Source: JBBKWX01 sp037969175 (GTDB lineage Bacteria > Bacteroidota > Bacteroidia > AKYH767-A > JBBKVM01). From it: a DNA stretch of 49,840 bases. Position 1 is the first letter of the stretch, and each line of letters begins with the position of its first letter. Positions 1-7,950 of this stretch are shown here, piece after piece. A program made the translations under genes and the position numbers. Location: NCBI GenBank assembly GCA_037969175.1, contig JBBKWX010000023.1, positions 1-49,840 on the forward strand. The letters are read 5' to 3'. The notes under the pieces are model-generated. The model did no database searches. It was not told the origin of the DNA and was given only the letters and a program-made list of their open reading frames with translations.

Positions 1-1046
1 GTCATACCAAGATCCGTAAATGCATGTACTGAAGTCTCACCTAAAATTCCACTTCGGGTAAGAAATGTTGAGTACAGAATAAGGATAAAGGAAATTATAG
101 TAAGCAAAAAGGTAGGCAGTAAATAATGCTTTCTGCTTTGGTAAACCAACATCATATGGGAAGCTGCTACCAATGTGATCCAAGGGACTAAAGATGCATT
201 TTCCACAGGATCCCAAGCCCAGAAACCTCCAAAGCTCAATGCTTCATATGCCCATGCAGCACCCATCAGGACTCCTGTACCAAGGATCATCACTGAAAAG
301 AATGTCCATGGCATAGCAGGTCTTACCCATTCATGGGTCTTTCTCTGTAAGAGCGCTCCAATAGCATAAGCAAACGGGATAACGGTAGATGCAAAACCAA
401 GAAATAGAGTAGGAGGGTGGATGGTCATCCAATAATTTTGCAACAATGGATTCAAACCTCTTCCATCAGTAATTCTGCTCAAATAATCGGGCATCTTAAT
501 GAAGGGCAAATTTGCCATATCAGGATGCTCACGCAAAAGAATGAATGGATTTGTTCCGATCTTTTGTCCAAGAATAACAATCCCAATGATCATACTCACC
601 AGGAAAACTTGTACCATGGCTATGGTTGTCATTACAGGTGATTCCCATGAACCAGCCTTTGCCATAATAATAAAAGCGAGTATGATATGCCAAAAAGTCC
701 AGAGAAGAAAACTACCTTCCTGACCTTCCCAAAAACATGAGAATATGTATTGCATAGGCATCGTCATTGACGAATGTTGCCATACATAGTGATACTCAAA
801 ATAATGTCCATGGATCAGGAAAAATATCAATCCGATAATTCCGAATACGGAGATCCCATGTACCAGAAAAGAAATCCTACCCAATTTATTCCAGGAATCA
901 GCCACCGGTTTCAATTCCGGGTTCATCATTCTTGTACCAATAAAATAGGCGATTGCTGAAAGTAAAGCAGCTGCGAATGCAATGCCAATCAATAAATTTC
1001 CAATTTGACCAAAGATCAAATGCTCCCCAACATATTCAATATTCAT
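1..1046 (-). CDS. ccmF: Cytochrome c haem lyase subunit CcmF/CcsA family (3' part outside window)
   Basis: Integral membrane protein that works in attaching haem to apocytochrome c on the outer face of the inner membrane. I translated about 348 codons from the ATG at 1046; the frame stays open to the window edge, so the C-terminus is missing. The tryptophan-rich WWD signature GGFWAWDPVENAS lies near residues 273-285, with a conserved HPPTLFLG stretch at 210-217 and many hydrophobic segments, all typical of CcmF/NrfE/CcsA haem-handling proteins. The start is 2 bases after the ccmE stop, so it is the last visible gene of the ccm operon. Family members are usually much longer than the visible part. 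Whether this is best called CcmF or CcsA cannot be settled without the C-terminus, but the haem-lyase role is well supported. Confidence 0.9.
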   Translation of the reverse strand, partial: MNIEYVGEHLIFGQIGNLLIGIAFAAALLSAIAYFIGTRMMNPELKPVADSWNKLGRISFLVHGISVFGIIGLIFFLIHGHYFEYHYVWQHSSMTMPMQYIFSCFWEGQEGSFLLWTFWHIILAFIIMAKAGSWESPVMTTIAMVQVFLVSMIIGIVILGQKIGTNPFILLREHPDMANLPFIKMPDYLSRITDGRGLNPLLQNYWMTIHPPTLFLGFASTVIPFAYAIGALLQRKTHEWVRPAMPWTFFSVMILGTGVLMGAAWAYEALSFGGFWAWDPVENASLVPWITLVAASHMMLVYQSRKHYLLPTFLLTIISFILILYSTFLTRSGILGETSVHAFTDLGM

Positions 1047-1048
1047 AC

Positions 1049-1468
1049 TTATCCCTGGACTTGATTAGGTTCTGCTATATATTCCTGAAGTTCATTACCG
1101 TCAGAATTATATTTTGATGGACATTTCATTAATATTTTAGATGCATCAAAAGAAGATCCATCCATTTTTCCGGTAATTACAATCTGTTCTGAGCGCTCAA
1201 AATCTTGAGGTTTTGATCCTCTGAAAACTACTTCCCTGCTCACATTGTCATTATCTAACATATGAAAAACAAATCGATTGGCATTAGTTTCCGGATCATA
1301 ATGAATTTCATGATCAGTATCCAGTTTCCCTACCACATGAAACTCTTTATCCGGTTGCAATTCAGCTTTTGTAAAGCTAACATATGTACTGGAATCAGCC
1401 ACAGTACTCATAATAGCACCAATAGCGAGTGCTATTATGATCAAACCTAGAATATGTGTCCGTTTCAT
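1049..1468 (-). CDS. ccmE: Haem chaperone CcmE, CxxxY variant
   Basis: Periplasmic haem chaperone anchored by one N-terminal membrane helix (residues about 5-22), 139 residues, normal family length. It accepts haem from the CcmC/CcmD complex and hands it to CcmF. Classical CcmE binds haem covalently through the His of an HxxxY motif. Here the matching place reads CPSKY, so Cys116 replaces the His and Tyr120 is kept. Such Cys-type CcmE proteins are known from some sulfate reducers, archaea and other bacteria. The gene sits between ccmD and ccmF on the same strand with short gaps, which supports the identification strongly. Confidence 0.93.
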   Translation of the reverse strand: MKRTHILGLIIIALAIGAIMSTVADSSTYVSFTKAELQPDKEFHVVGKLDTDHEIHYDPETNANRFVFHMLDNDNVSREVVFRGSKPQDFERSEQIVITGKMDGSSFDASKILMKCPSKYNSDGNELQEYIAEPNQVQG

Positions 1469-1498
1469 TTGTTGTAAATGTTTCCTGATGAATTATAA

Positions 1499-1738
1499 CT
1501 AATTAATGGTTTTATTATTTTCTTTTATCTCTTTTTCTATTCTGGATAATTTTCTATCCAACATAAGGAGATAGGATATCAGACCTAAGAAAATGATGGC
1601 TAATACTGAAACTACTACATAGATCTTTCCGTTTGCCCGCATCACATCTGCCATTTCAACAGAGCTTGCATAAGCTCCGGTATTGAAAATAGGAATGATC
1701 AATAATGCAATTAAGTTTTTAAGTATTTTATTATTCAT
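1499..1738 (-). CDS. ccmD: CcmD-family small membrane protein
   Basis: Small protein of 79 residues with an N-terminal hydrophobic segment that looks like a signal peptide (to about residue 24), a second hydrophobic helix near residues 38-60 and a charged Lys/Glu-rich tail. This layout, and its place between ccmC and ccmE, fits CcmD, which helps release haem-loaded CcmE from CcmC. I chose the ATG at 1738, which overlaps the end of ccmC by 8 bases; a TTG two codons earlier (1744) is possible. Sequence conservation in this family is low, so position in the operon carries much of the weight. Confidence 0.75.
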   Translation of the reverse strand: MNNKILKNLIALLIIPIFNTGAYASSVEMADVMRANGKIYVVVSVLAIIFLGLISYLLMLDRKLSRIEKEIKENNKTIN

Positions 1739-2402
1739 GATCAAGTAAATAATCTTGTGTTTTTCTTATTCTAAGTCTTAGTTGCAAGATCCAGGTTGTA
1801 ATGAGTATCCATCCTATAACAGCAGGATAGAAAACCAGTCTCATGTTAGCATCCAGATCATACGCTCCAAAACCGGGATTGCCACCATTCCCGGGATGCA
1901 ATGAATCCGTTAATCTTGGCAGTACCATTATGAAAACTATCATCAACACATATGCAAATATGTTATATACTGCAGCAATTCTTGCTTTTTTTGCTTTGTC
2001 ATCCATGGAAGATCGTAGCAGGAAATAAGCAAGGTAGACAAGCATTGTTGCAGCTGCTCCGTTCAATTTCATATCATTTACCCACCAATCACCCCAGGTA
2101 AATTTTGCCCAAACCATTCCGGTAAGTATTCCCAAAATTCCCATGAAAGCACCAACCTTAGCTGATTCATCAGCTAGGTCATCATGTCGAAGTTCGTATG
2201 CTCCCAAATAGCGGATACTGGCTACTAAAGATACCGTCAACATGGCCATCATGCTGAACCACATTGTAACATGAAAATAAAGATTCCTGATTGTTTCGTT
2301 GAGTATAGGTAATGCGGGAACTGTACCCAAAAATCCCATAACTATTGTGTAAAATACCAGCACAACAGCGAGGATTTTCCACCAATTTTTTCTAAGCTTC
2401 AT
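1731..2402 (-). CDS. ccmC: Haem-handling membrane protein CcmC
   Basis: Six-helix inner-membrane protein, 223 residues from the ATG at 2402, that presents haem to CcmE. The WWD-type motif reads WGDWWVND (residues 103-110); the usual form is WGxWWxWD, so the third Trp is Asn here. The two candidate axial haem ligands, His44 in LYFHVT and His169 in DSLHPG, are present. An in-frame TTG at 2426 would add eight residues and overlap ccmB, but the ATG leaves an 11-base gap and gives the usual N-terminus just before the first membrane helix. It is flanked by ccmB upstream and ccmD downstream. Confidence 0.9.
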   Translation of the reverse strand: MKLRKNWWKILAVVLVFYTIVMGFLGTVPALPILNETIRNLYFHVTMWFSMMAMLTVSLVASIRYLGAYELRHDDLADESAKVGAFMGILGILTGMVWAKFTWGDWWVNDMKLNGAAATMLVYLAYFLLRSSMDDKAKKARIAAVYNIFAYVLMIVFIMVLPRLTDSLHPGNGGNPGFGAYDLDANMRLVFYPAVIGWILITTWILQLRLRIRKTQDYLLDHE

Positions 2403-2413
2403 TCTTATGAACT

Positions 2414-3082
2414 TCAGTCGCGCCAAAGGTACGGAAATAAAATATAGGCCAATGCTAAAACCATACTGTTAAGTGCGATCAGCATGACTAAATAAGGAGT
2501 GTTCATGGATGGGTCAATTCCATCCATAGCGTTCTTTGAAAAGCGAATAACTAAAAGCAACAAAGGCAGAATAACGGGAAAACTCAATACAGCCATCAAT
2601 GCGGTACTCCCTGCAGCTTTTGAGGCGATAGCCGACATCAGAGTTAGTATGCCTGCAAATCCAAGGCTTCCAAGGACCAAAGCTACCAGGAACATAGGCA
2701 TATTTTGAACAGGATTACTCAGGAATAGAGAATAAGCACCTAGTGTGGTAATACTAAGGATCAACATCAATCCCATGTTATATATTATCTTAGCTAATAT
2801 AAGTACTCTTGGATCGAGAAAACTGTAGTAATAAAGCAAACGCCCTGAACTTTCCTGCAAGAAACTTTTAGCAACAGCGTTCATTGCCCCAAAAAGAATA
2901 ATTATCCATAATAATGCATTCCAGGTAATAGGATCAATAATCTCTCTGAAGCTCAAATAACAGATAAAAACGGTAGCCAGCACATACAGAAAAAGTCCAT
3001 TCAAGGCATAACGCTTTCTCCATTCAAGTAAGGCTTCCTTTCTTATGAGACTACCCAATTCTGAAATGAAATTTGCTTTCAT
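2414..3082 (-). CDS. ccmB: CcmB, membrane subunit of the haem-chaperone-release ABC transporter
   Basis: Polytopic membrane protein of 222 residues with about six hydrophobic segments and the family's N-terminal amphipathic stretch (LIRKEALLEWRKRYALNG, near residues 12-29). With the ATPase CcmA it uses ATP hydrolysis to release haem-loaded CcmE from CcmC. It is the first gene of the visible operon; no ccmA precedes it, so the ATPase must be encoded elsewhere or beyond the left edge. It is divergent from bshB1 with a 70-base gap. Confidence 0.88.
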   Translation of the reverse strand: MKANFISELGSLIRKEALLEWRKRYALNGLFLYVLATVFICYLSFREIIDPITWNALLWIIILFGAMNAVAKSFLQESSGRLLYYYSFLDPRVLILAKIIYNMGLMLILSITTLGAYSLFLSNPVQNMPMFLVALVLGSLGFAGILTLMSAIASKAAGSTALMAVLSFPVILPLLLLVIRFSKNAMDGIDPSMNTPYLVMLIALNSMVLALAYILFPYLWRD

Positions 3083-3086
3083 AGGG

Positions 3087-3094
3087 CAAAGCTA
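3087..3094 (-). promoter_or_regulatory. Possible -7 box upstream of ccmB (TAGCTTTG)
   Basis: Minus-strand TAGCTTTG matches the Bacteroidota -7 consensus TAnnTTTG exactly. It lies only 4 bases before the ccmB ATG, so a transcript starting from it would be almost leaderless. No clear -33 TTG is found about 20 bases upstream, hence the low confidence. Confidence 0.3.
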
Positions 3095-3152
3095 ATAATT
3101 AAGTAAGAGGCTATGATAAAGGCTATTTGTATTTTTACACAAAATCAAACGT

Positions 3153-3869
3153 ATGAAACTTGATATACTTGCTTTTGGTGCACATCCGGATGATGTTGAA
3201 CTATCTTGCTCCGGTACTATATTGAAACATATTGCTCTTGGGAAAAAAGTTGGGATTGTAGATCTGACAAGAGGAGAGATGGGAACTCGTGGTGATGCTA
3301 AAACACGAGAAACAGAATCTGCTGCAGCTTCAAAGATTCTGGGAATACATTCCAGAAATACACTTGGACTCAGAGACGCTTTATTTGAATATAATGAAGA
3401 TGCGTTGAAGGCAATTATTAGTTTGATTCGATTGTATCAACCTGAAATTGTTCTGGCAAATGCAGTTTCGGATCGGCATCCTGATCATGAACGCGCCTCA
3501 AAACTTGTTCAGGATGCGTGTTTTTATGCCGGGTTACTTAAGTTTGAAACCGTTTTTGATGGTAAGAAACAAGACAAATGGAGACCCAAAGCCGTTTATC
3601 ATTATATTCAGGATAGATACATAAAACCTGATCTGGTAATTGATGTCACGGATTTTTGGGAAAAGAGAACCGAAGCTATCATGGCTTTCAAATCTCAATT
3701 TTTTGATCCTGAATCGAAAGAACCTCAGACTCCTATTTCAGGTGAAGAATTTCAGGCACATTTGAAAGGCCGTGCTGCAAATTATGGAAGACAAATAGGG
3801 GTGAAGTATGCAGAGGGATTTACCGTTGAAAGACCACCGGGTATACATGATCTCAGTTCATTGATCTAA
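3153..3869 (+). CDS. bshB1: Bacillithiol biosynthesis deacetylase BshB1
   Basis: Zinc-dependent PIG-L/LmbE-family deacetylase, 238 residues, that removes the acetyl group from GlcNAc-malate in the second step of making the thiol bacillithiol in the cytoplasm. The zinc-site motif AHPDD is at residues 10-14 (His11, Asp13, Asp14) and the second motif HPDH at 109-112. The run LTRGEMGTRGD (38-48) is characteristic of BshB1 rather than other PIG-L enzymes. The gene stands alone, divergent from the ccm operon and closed by a strong hairpin shared with the convergent neighbour. Bacillithiol is known from many Bacteroidota. Confidence 0.92.
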   Translation: MKLDILAFGAHPDDVELSCSGTILKHIALGKKVGIVDLTRGEMGTRGDAKTRETESAAASKILGIHSRNTLGLRDALFEYNEDALKAIISLIRLYQPEIVLANAVSDRHPDHERASKLVQDACFYAGLLKFETVFDGKKQDKWRPKAVYHYIQDRYIKPDLVIDVTDFWEKRTEAIMAFKSQFFDPESKEPQTPISGEEFQAHLKGRAANYGRQIGVKYAEGFTVERPPGIHDLSSLI

Positions 3870-3870
3870 A

Positions 3871-3904
3871 AAAAAGGCTCCTGATTTTTTTCAGGAGCCT
3901 TTTT
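3871..3904. terminator. Bidirectional terminator between bshB1 and the first Asp-box gene
   Basis: A perfect 10-bp stem, AGGCTCCTGA at 3875-3884 paired with TCAGGAGCCT at 3891-3900, encloses a six-base T loop. An A run flanks it on the left and a T run on the right, so it can act as an intrinsic terminator for both convergent genes. Confidence 0.9.
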
Positions 3905-3924
3905 AACTAAAATAGTTTTATTAA

Positions 3925-5781
3925 TTATCGCACAACAAGCTTACGGGTAACTTTGTTGTCACCAATAGTTGTGTTGATCAAATACATACCTGCGCTTAGA
4001 TCATTGATGTTAAGTTCAACAGTATGATTACCTGTATTTTGAATGTTAAATTTGTTCTTTTGAACCATTTGGCCCATGATATTCATCACTTCAATATTTA
4101 CTATTGAAGGGGTATTTAGATCAAAAGAAATATTGAGTTTTTCAGAAGCAGGATTTGGATATAGATTCAAACCGGAAATGTTTCCTTTTATGTCATTGAT
4201 ACCTACGATCAAGGAAGTTGGAACACTTGTATACAAAATTTCATTCTGTGTGAATGGATCCAGATCACCTCTTGCAGCAAGTCCCGGCTCAGTATCACTC
4301 TGCCAGATAACGTGGATATCAGTGTCTACGCTACGTGCAATTGTACCGAAAACTCCTTCGTCGAAATCACTGTCAGAAATATTGTAAGGGCTTGACCATG
4401 TAGCACCGCCATTGTTAGAAGTAGTTACATATACGTTACGATAAGACTGAACTGGTGTAAGACCGTTTGTTGTATTTTCAACAATACTGGAATAAACACA
4501 GTATAAGTTACCGACCGCATCGATTGCTGCACTAGGCATGGTTGTGATACCTCTCTGATAATTAGCTATTCCAAGTACATCATACGTTCCATTTCCGTCA
4601 ATATCCACACCTTCAGCGATCATCACAGGAGGATTTGCTCCCATGCTCTCGTTCCAATACAAAAGTGCATCAGTGCCCGGGAAATAAGTAACTCCTGCAG
4701 TAGTAGCATCTGTTTTAAGAACGCGCATAGCACCTGTCCAAATGTGAACCATGTTATTATTGTCGATAAGGACAGCAACTGAACCATCATCCGTGTCAAT
4801 AGTATCAGCAACCATGTCACCGTCAACATCTGTTATATTTCCTGATGGATTGAATGCCGGAATTGGGAAAGGCATTGCAACCGTGCGAGTCCATGTAGTT
4901 CCATTATCAATAGATTTCCACAGTGCGAAATCTTGAGTAAATCCACCTGATACCATAGCAACTACATCACCACGGACATCAATTGCGTAAGCATCTCCAC
5001 TGTGAGAGAAGTAGTTTGTAGCATCCATTCCGGTTGGTAAAGCATGCTGTATATCCCATGACACTCCACCATTAATGCTGCGGCTGTATACCAAGGCACC
5101 ATCAATACCATTCACGATAGTACCACCATTTCCAGTTGGAGCAGTGACAGCCATCATGTGAACTGTATTACCATTAGCACCACCAATAATAGTTCTTGGC
5201 CATAGTACAAACTCACCAGTAGCTAAACCGGGGATGGTTGATTCTGTCCAGGATCCTGTTCCTTTTACAGGACGGGTAACCAAATTCAAAGGAGTAGTTC
5301 CTGAATTATGATTGACTACTAATTCCTGATAGGTTGTTCCACCTGTGATAGATGGCCAACCTGATCTTACTGTTTCAATACGGGTAGAGGATGCAATCAT
5401 CCAATCTGTCCCGTTGTAATAATTGTAACCTGTACCACGATCAGGGGCGGCAAGAGTTCCGGCAGCACTGGTTGTCCAAACAGCTGACATTGTACCATCA
5501 GAATTTCTTAATATCCTGTTTTGAATAGCAGTATTGGTCTGCAGATCATAGGTTGTGTTACCAATGGTTGCTAGAGTTGCTCTGTGATTTTTACCCGGAG
5601 CAGCAACAAATGGATTTGATGATTGTAGTGGTGTAGTTTCAGCACCGACCATAATTGGGTTAAAAGGTAATGTTTGATTAGCGATAACTGCAGGAATCCT
5701 TGTGGCATATTTTCCATTTTGAGCTTCTGCACTCGTTATACCGGCAATACAAGCCAATGAGAGTAATAATTTTGTCTTCAT
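3925..5781 (-). CDS. Secreted Asp-box (BNR-like) protein with T9SS sorting domain, copy A
   Basis: Predicted exported protein of 618 residues. A signal peptide ends near residue 20 (…SAEAQ). Three Asp-box motifs (SxDxGxTW type), the hallmark of sialidase-like beta-propeller blades, lie at 235-242, 290-297 and 455-462. Two Asp/Gly-rich loops at 318-331 and 393-401 resemble calcium-binding loops. The last 80 residues, beginning NLYPNPASEK near 539 and ending in KLVVR, form a T9SS type A sorting domain, so the product should go to the cell surface or medium. I do not see an Arg triad or other residues that would prove sialidase activity, so substrate and function are unknown. It is the last of three tandem paralogues (5942-7798 and 7951-9780) and has equal length to copy B. 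Confidence 0.85.
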   Translation of the reverse strand: MKTKLLLSLACIAGITSAEAQNGKYATRIPAVIANQTLPFNPIMVGAETTPLQSSNPFVAAPGKNHRATLATIGNTTYDLQTNTAIQNRILRNSDGTMSAVWTTSAAGTLAAPDRGTGYNYYNGTDWMIASSTRIETVRSGWPSITGGTTYQELVVNHNSGTTPLNLVTRPVKGTGSWTESTIPGLATGEFVLWPRTIIGGANGNTVHMMAVTAPTGNGGTIVNGIDGALVYSRSINGGVSWDIQHALPTGMDATNYFSHSGDAYAIDVRGDVVAMVSGGFTQDFALWKSIDNGTTWTRTVAMPFPIPAFNPSGNITDVDGDMVADTIDTDDGSVAVLIDNNNMVHIWTGAMRVLKTDATTAGVTYFPGTDALLYWNESMGANPPVMIAEGVDIDGNGTYDVLGIANYQRGITTMPSAAIDAVGNLYCVYSSIVENTTNGLTPVQSYRNVYVTTSNNGGATWSSPYNISDSDFDEGVFGTIARSVDTDIHVIWQSDTEPGLAARGDLDPFTQNEILYTSVPTSLIVGINDIKGNISGLNLYPNPASEKLNISFDLNTPSIVNIEVMNIMGQMVQKNKFNIQNTGNHTVELNINDLSAGMYLINTTIGDNKVTRKLVVR

Positions 5782-5941
5782 TTCAATTAATTTAAATTAA
5801 AAAATGGGTTCAGGTAATATTCAACAAATATTAAAAAAAAACGCTTCAATTCTACATAGTAGTAAGATTGTGACAATATCGCTACAAAGAGTTTAAGAAA
5901 CCTAACCCTTTCGCGGTAGATTTATACGAACTTGAAAAGGA

Positions 5942-7798
5942 TCAGTTGATCACTAATTTTTTGCTATATGATTCTTTTCCAATGTTTGCATTCATAAAGT
6001 ATAGACCGGGGTTTAGATTTTGAATATCAAATTCAATTACTTGTTGTCCCGGATTCACCATTGATTTACTCAGAACGCTTACAGTTTGCCCCATCAAATT
6101 AACTAGTTTGATTTCAACCTTAACCGGCTCATCAATTTCAAATGATAGCATTGCTTTATCTTTTGCCGGGTTTGGATAGAGATTAAATAAAGTAGCATTA
6201 TTCTCTATATTTTTTATTCCGACTAAAAGCGAAACAGGAACATTCGCATACATAATATCATTTAATGTAAATGGATCCATATCACCTCTTACTGCAAGTC
6301 CCGGCTCTGTATCGCTTTGCCAAATAACATGAATATCATTGTCTACATTTCTTGCGATAGAAGCAAAAACACCTTCATCAAAATCACTGTCTGAAACATT
6401 ATATGGAGTTCCCCATGATGCACCTCCGTTATTAGAGGCGATAGCATACACATTTCTATAGCTTTGAGGAGGAGTAAGGCCATTGTTGGTGTTTTCCACT
6501 ATGCTACTATAAACGCAATAAATATTTCCTGATGCATCAATCCCTGCATTTGGCATAGTAGTAATACCAAGTTGATAATTTGCAATACCCACAATGTCTA
6601 TCATACCATTGCCATCTATGTCTTGTGCTTCTGCAATATTAACTGGAGGATTTACTCCCATGGATTCATTCCAATAAAGTAGGCCGTCAGTTCCGGGAAA
6701 ATAATTTATTCCGGTTGCAGCAGGATCAGTTTTCAAAACCCGCATCGCACCAGCCCAAATATGCACCATGTCGTTATTATCAATAAGAAGAGCCACAGCG
6801 CTGTCATTGGTGTCTAGTGTATCAGCAATCCCATCTCCATCTATATCTGTTGTTAATCCGGTTGTGGGGAAAGCCGGGATAGGGAAGGGTAAAGCAACTG
6901 TTCTTATCCAATTTGCACCATTATCTACAGATTTCCATATAGCCAGATCACTGGTAAAGCCGCCGGAAACCATTGCTACCACATCACCTCGTGAATCAAT
7001 AGCATAGGAATCACCTCCAATATTGCCATAATTGATATTTGTCATTCCCGGAGGTGTAATATGTTGAATATCCCAAGTGCTTCCTCCATTAAGACTTCGG
7101 CTATAAACAATAGATCCGTCCATGCCATTGTACACAGTTCCGCCACTAGCAGTAGGGAGTGTAATGCCCATCAAATGGATAGTATTTGCATTAGATCCAC
7201 CGATAGTTGCTCTGGGCCATGCAACAAATTCTCCGGAAGCTAATCCAGCAATACTACCTGTTGTCCAGGAGCCGGTACCTGCAACAGGTCTGTTTAAAAT
7301 AACCAGTGGATTTGTTCCAAAATTATGATTGATTATAATTTCTTCATTTGTAGTGCCCGACATGATTGATGGCCATCCCGTACGAGTAGATTCAATACGG
7401 GTTGATGAAGCCGGTAGCCATGCACTGCCATTGAAATGATTATATCCTGTACCTCTGTCAGGCGCTCCTAATGTGCCTGAGGCACTGGTGGTCCATATTG
7501 CAGTTTGGTTTCCGCTAATATTTATGATCCGATTTTGAATCGATGAATTAGTCTGAAGATCATATGTTGTATTTCCAATGTTAGTCAATGCAGATCTGTA
7601 TAAATTGGCAGGCGCAGCAACAATTCTGTTTGTGCTTTGCAATGGAATTAATTCTGCACCTGCTTTTATCGGATCATACAATAACACCTGTTTGGCAATT
7701 GCTGACGGGAGTTTACTCGTGTATTTGCTTGAGTTTTGTGCTTCGACAGTAGAAAAACTAATAGCACATGTGAGCAATAGTAAAATTGACGTTTTCAT
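5942..7798 (-). CDS. Secreted Asp-box (BNR-like) protein with T9SS sorting domain, copy B
   Basis: Paralogue of the gene at 3925-5781, with the same 618-residue length and block order: signal peptide (ending …VEAQ near 21), conserved TTYDLQTN block, Asp-boxes SLNGGSTW, SVDNGANW and SNNGGASW, the loops DIDGDGIADTLD and DIDGNGMIDIVG, and a T9SS domain beginning NLYPNPAKDK. The two copies align without visible large gaps and share long identical runs such as the IHVIWQSDTEPGLA block. No clear hairpin separates it from copy A 160 bases downstream, so read-through is possible. A hairpin at 7901-7929 shields it from copy C. Function unknown. Confidence 0.85.
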   Translation of the reverse strand: MKTSILLLLTCAISFSTVEAQNSSKYTSKLPSAIAKQVLLYDPIKAGAELIPLQSTNRIVAAPANLYRSALTNIGNTTYDLQTNSSIQNRIINISGNQTAIWTTSASGTLGAPDRGTGYNHFNGSAWLPASSTRIESTRTGWPSIMSGTTNEEIIINHNFGTNPLVILNRPVAGTGSWTTGSIAGLASGEFVAWPRATIGGSNANTIHLMGITLPTASGGTVYNGMDGSIVYSRSLNGGSTWDIQHITPPGMTNINYGNIGGDSYAIDSRGDVVAMVSGGFTSDLAIWKSVDNGANWIRTVALPFPIPAFPTTGLTTDIDGDGIADTLDTNDSAVALLIDNNDMVHIWAGAMRVLKTDPAATGINYFPGTDGLLYWNESMGVNPPVNIAEAQDIDGNGMIDIVGIANYQLGITTMPNAGIDASGNIYCVYSSIVENTNNGLTPPQSYRNVYAIASNNGGASWGTPYNVSDSDFDEGVFASIARNVDNDIHVIWQSDTEPGLAVRGDMDPFTLNDIMYANVPVSLLVGIKNIENNATLFNLYPNPAKDKAMLSFEIDEPVKVEIKLVNLMGQTVSVLSKSMVNPGQQVIEFDIQNLNPGLYFMNANIGKESYSKKLVIN

Positions 7799-7900
7799 AA
7801 AATAGCATTAAATGAAATAGGATTTAAAACACTTGAAAAATGAAAGTTTGATTAGTATAATTTAACGATAAGAACTGCAATGTAAGAAATACTAAATAAA

Positions 7901-7929
7901 AAAAACTCCCCCAAAATGGAGGAGTTTTT
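7901..7929 (-). terminator. Terminator after Asp-box copy C
   Basis: AAAAACTCC at 7901-7909 pairs with GGAGTTTTT at 7921-7929 around an 11-base loop. On the minus strand the hairpin ends in a T run, about 20 bases past the stop of the gene at 7951-9780. The GC part of the stem is short (about 4-5 bp), with A/T runs extending it. Confidence 0.7.
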
Positions 7930-7950
7930 TTTATTTAAGAAGAGTTGTGA

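Noticed and set aside
4076..4387. Plus-strand open frames antisense to the Asp-box genes
   Set aside because: They mirror the strongly coding minus-strand frame and have no domain, start context or promoter of their own.
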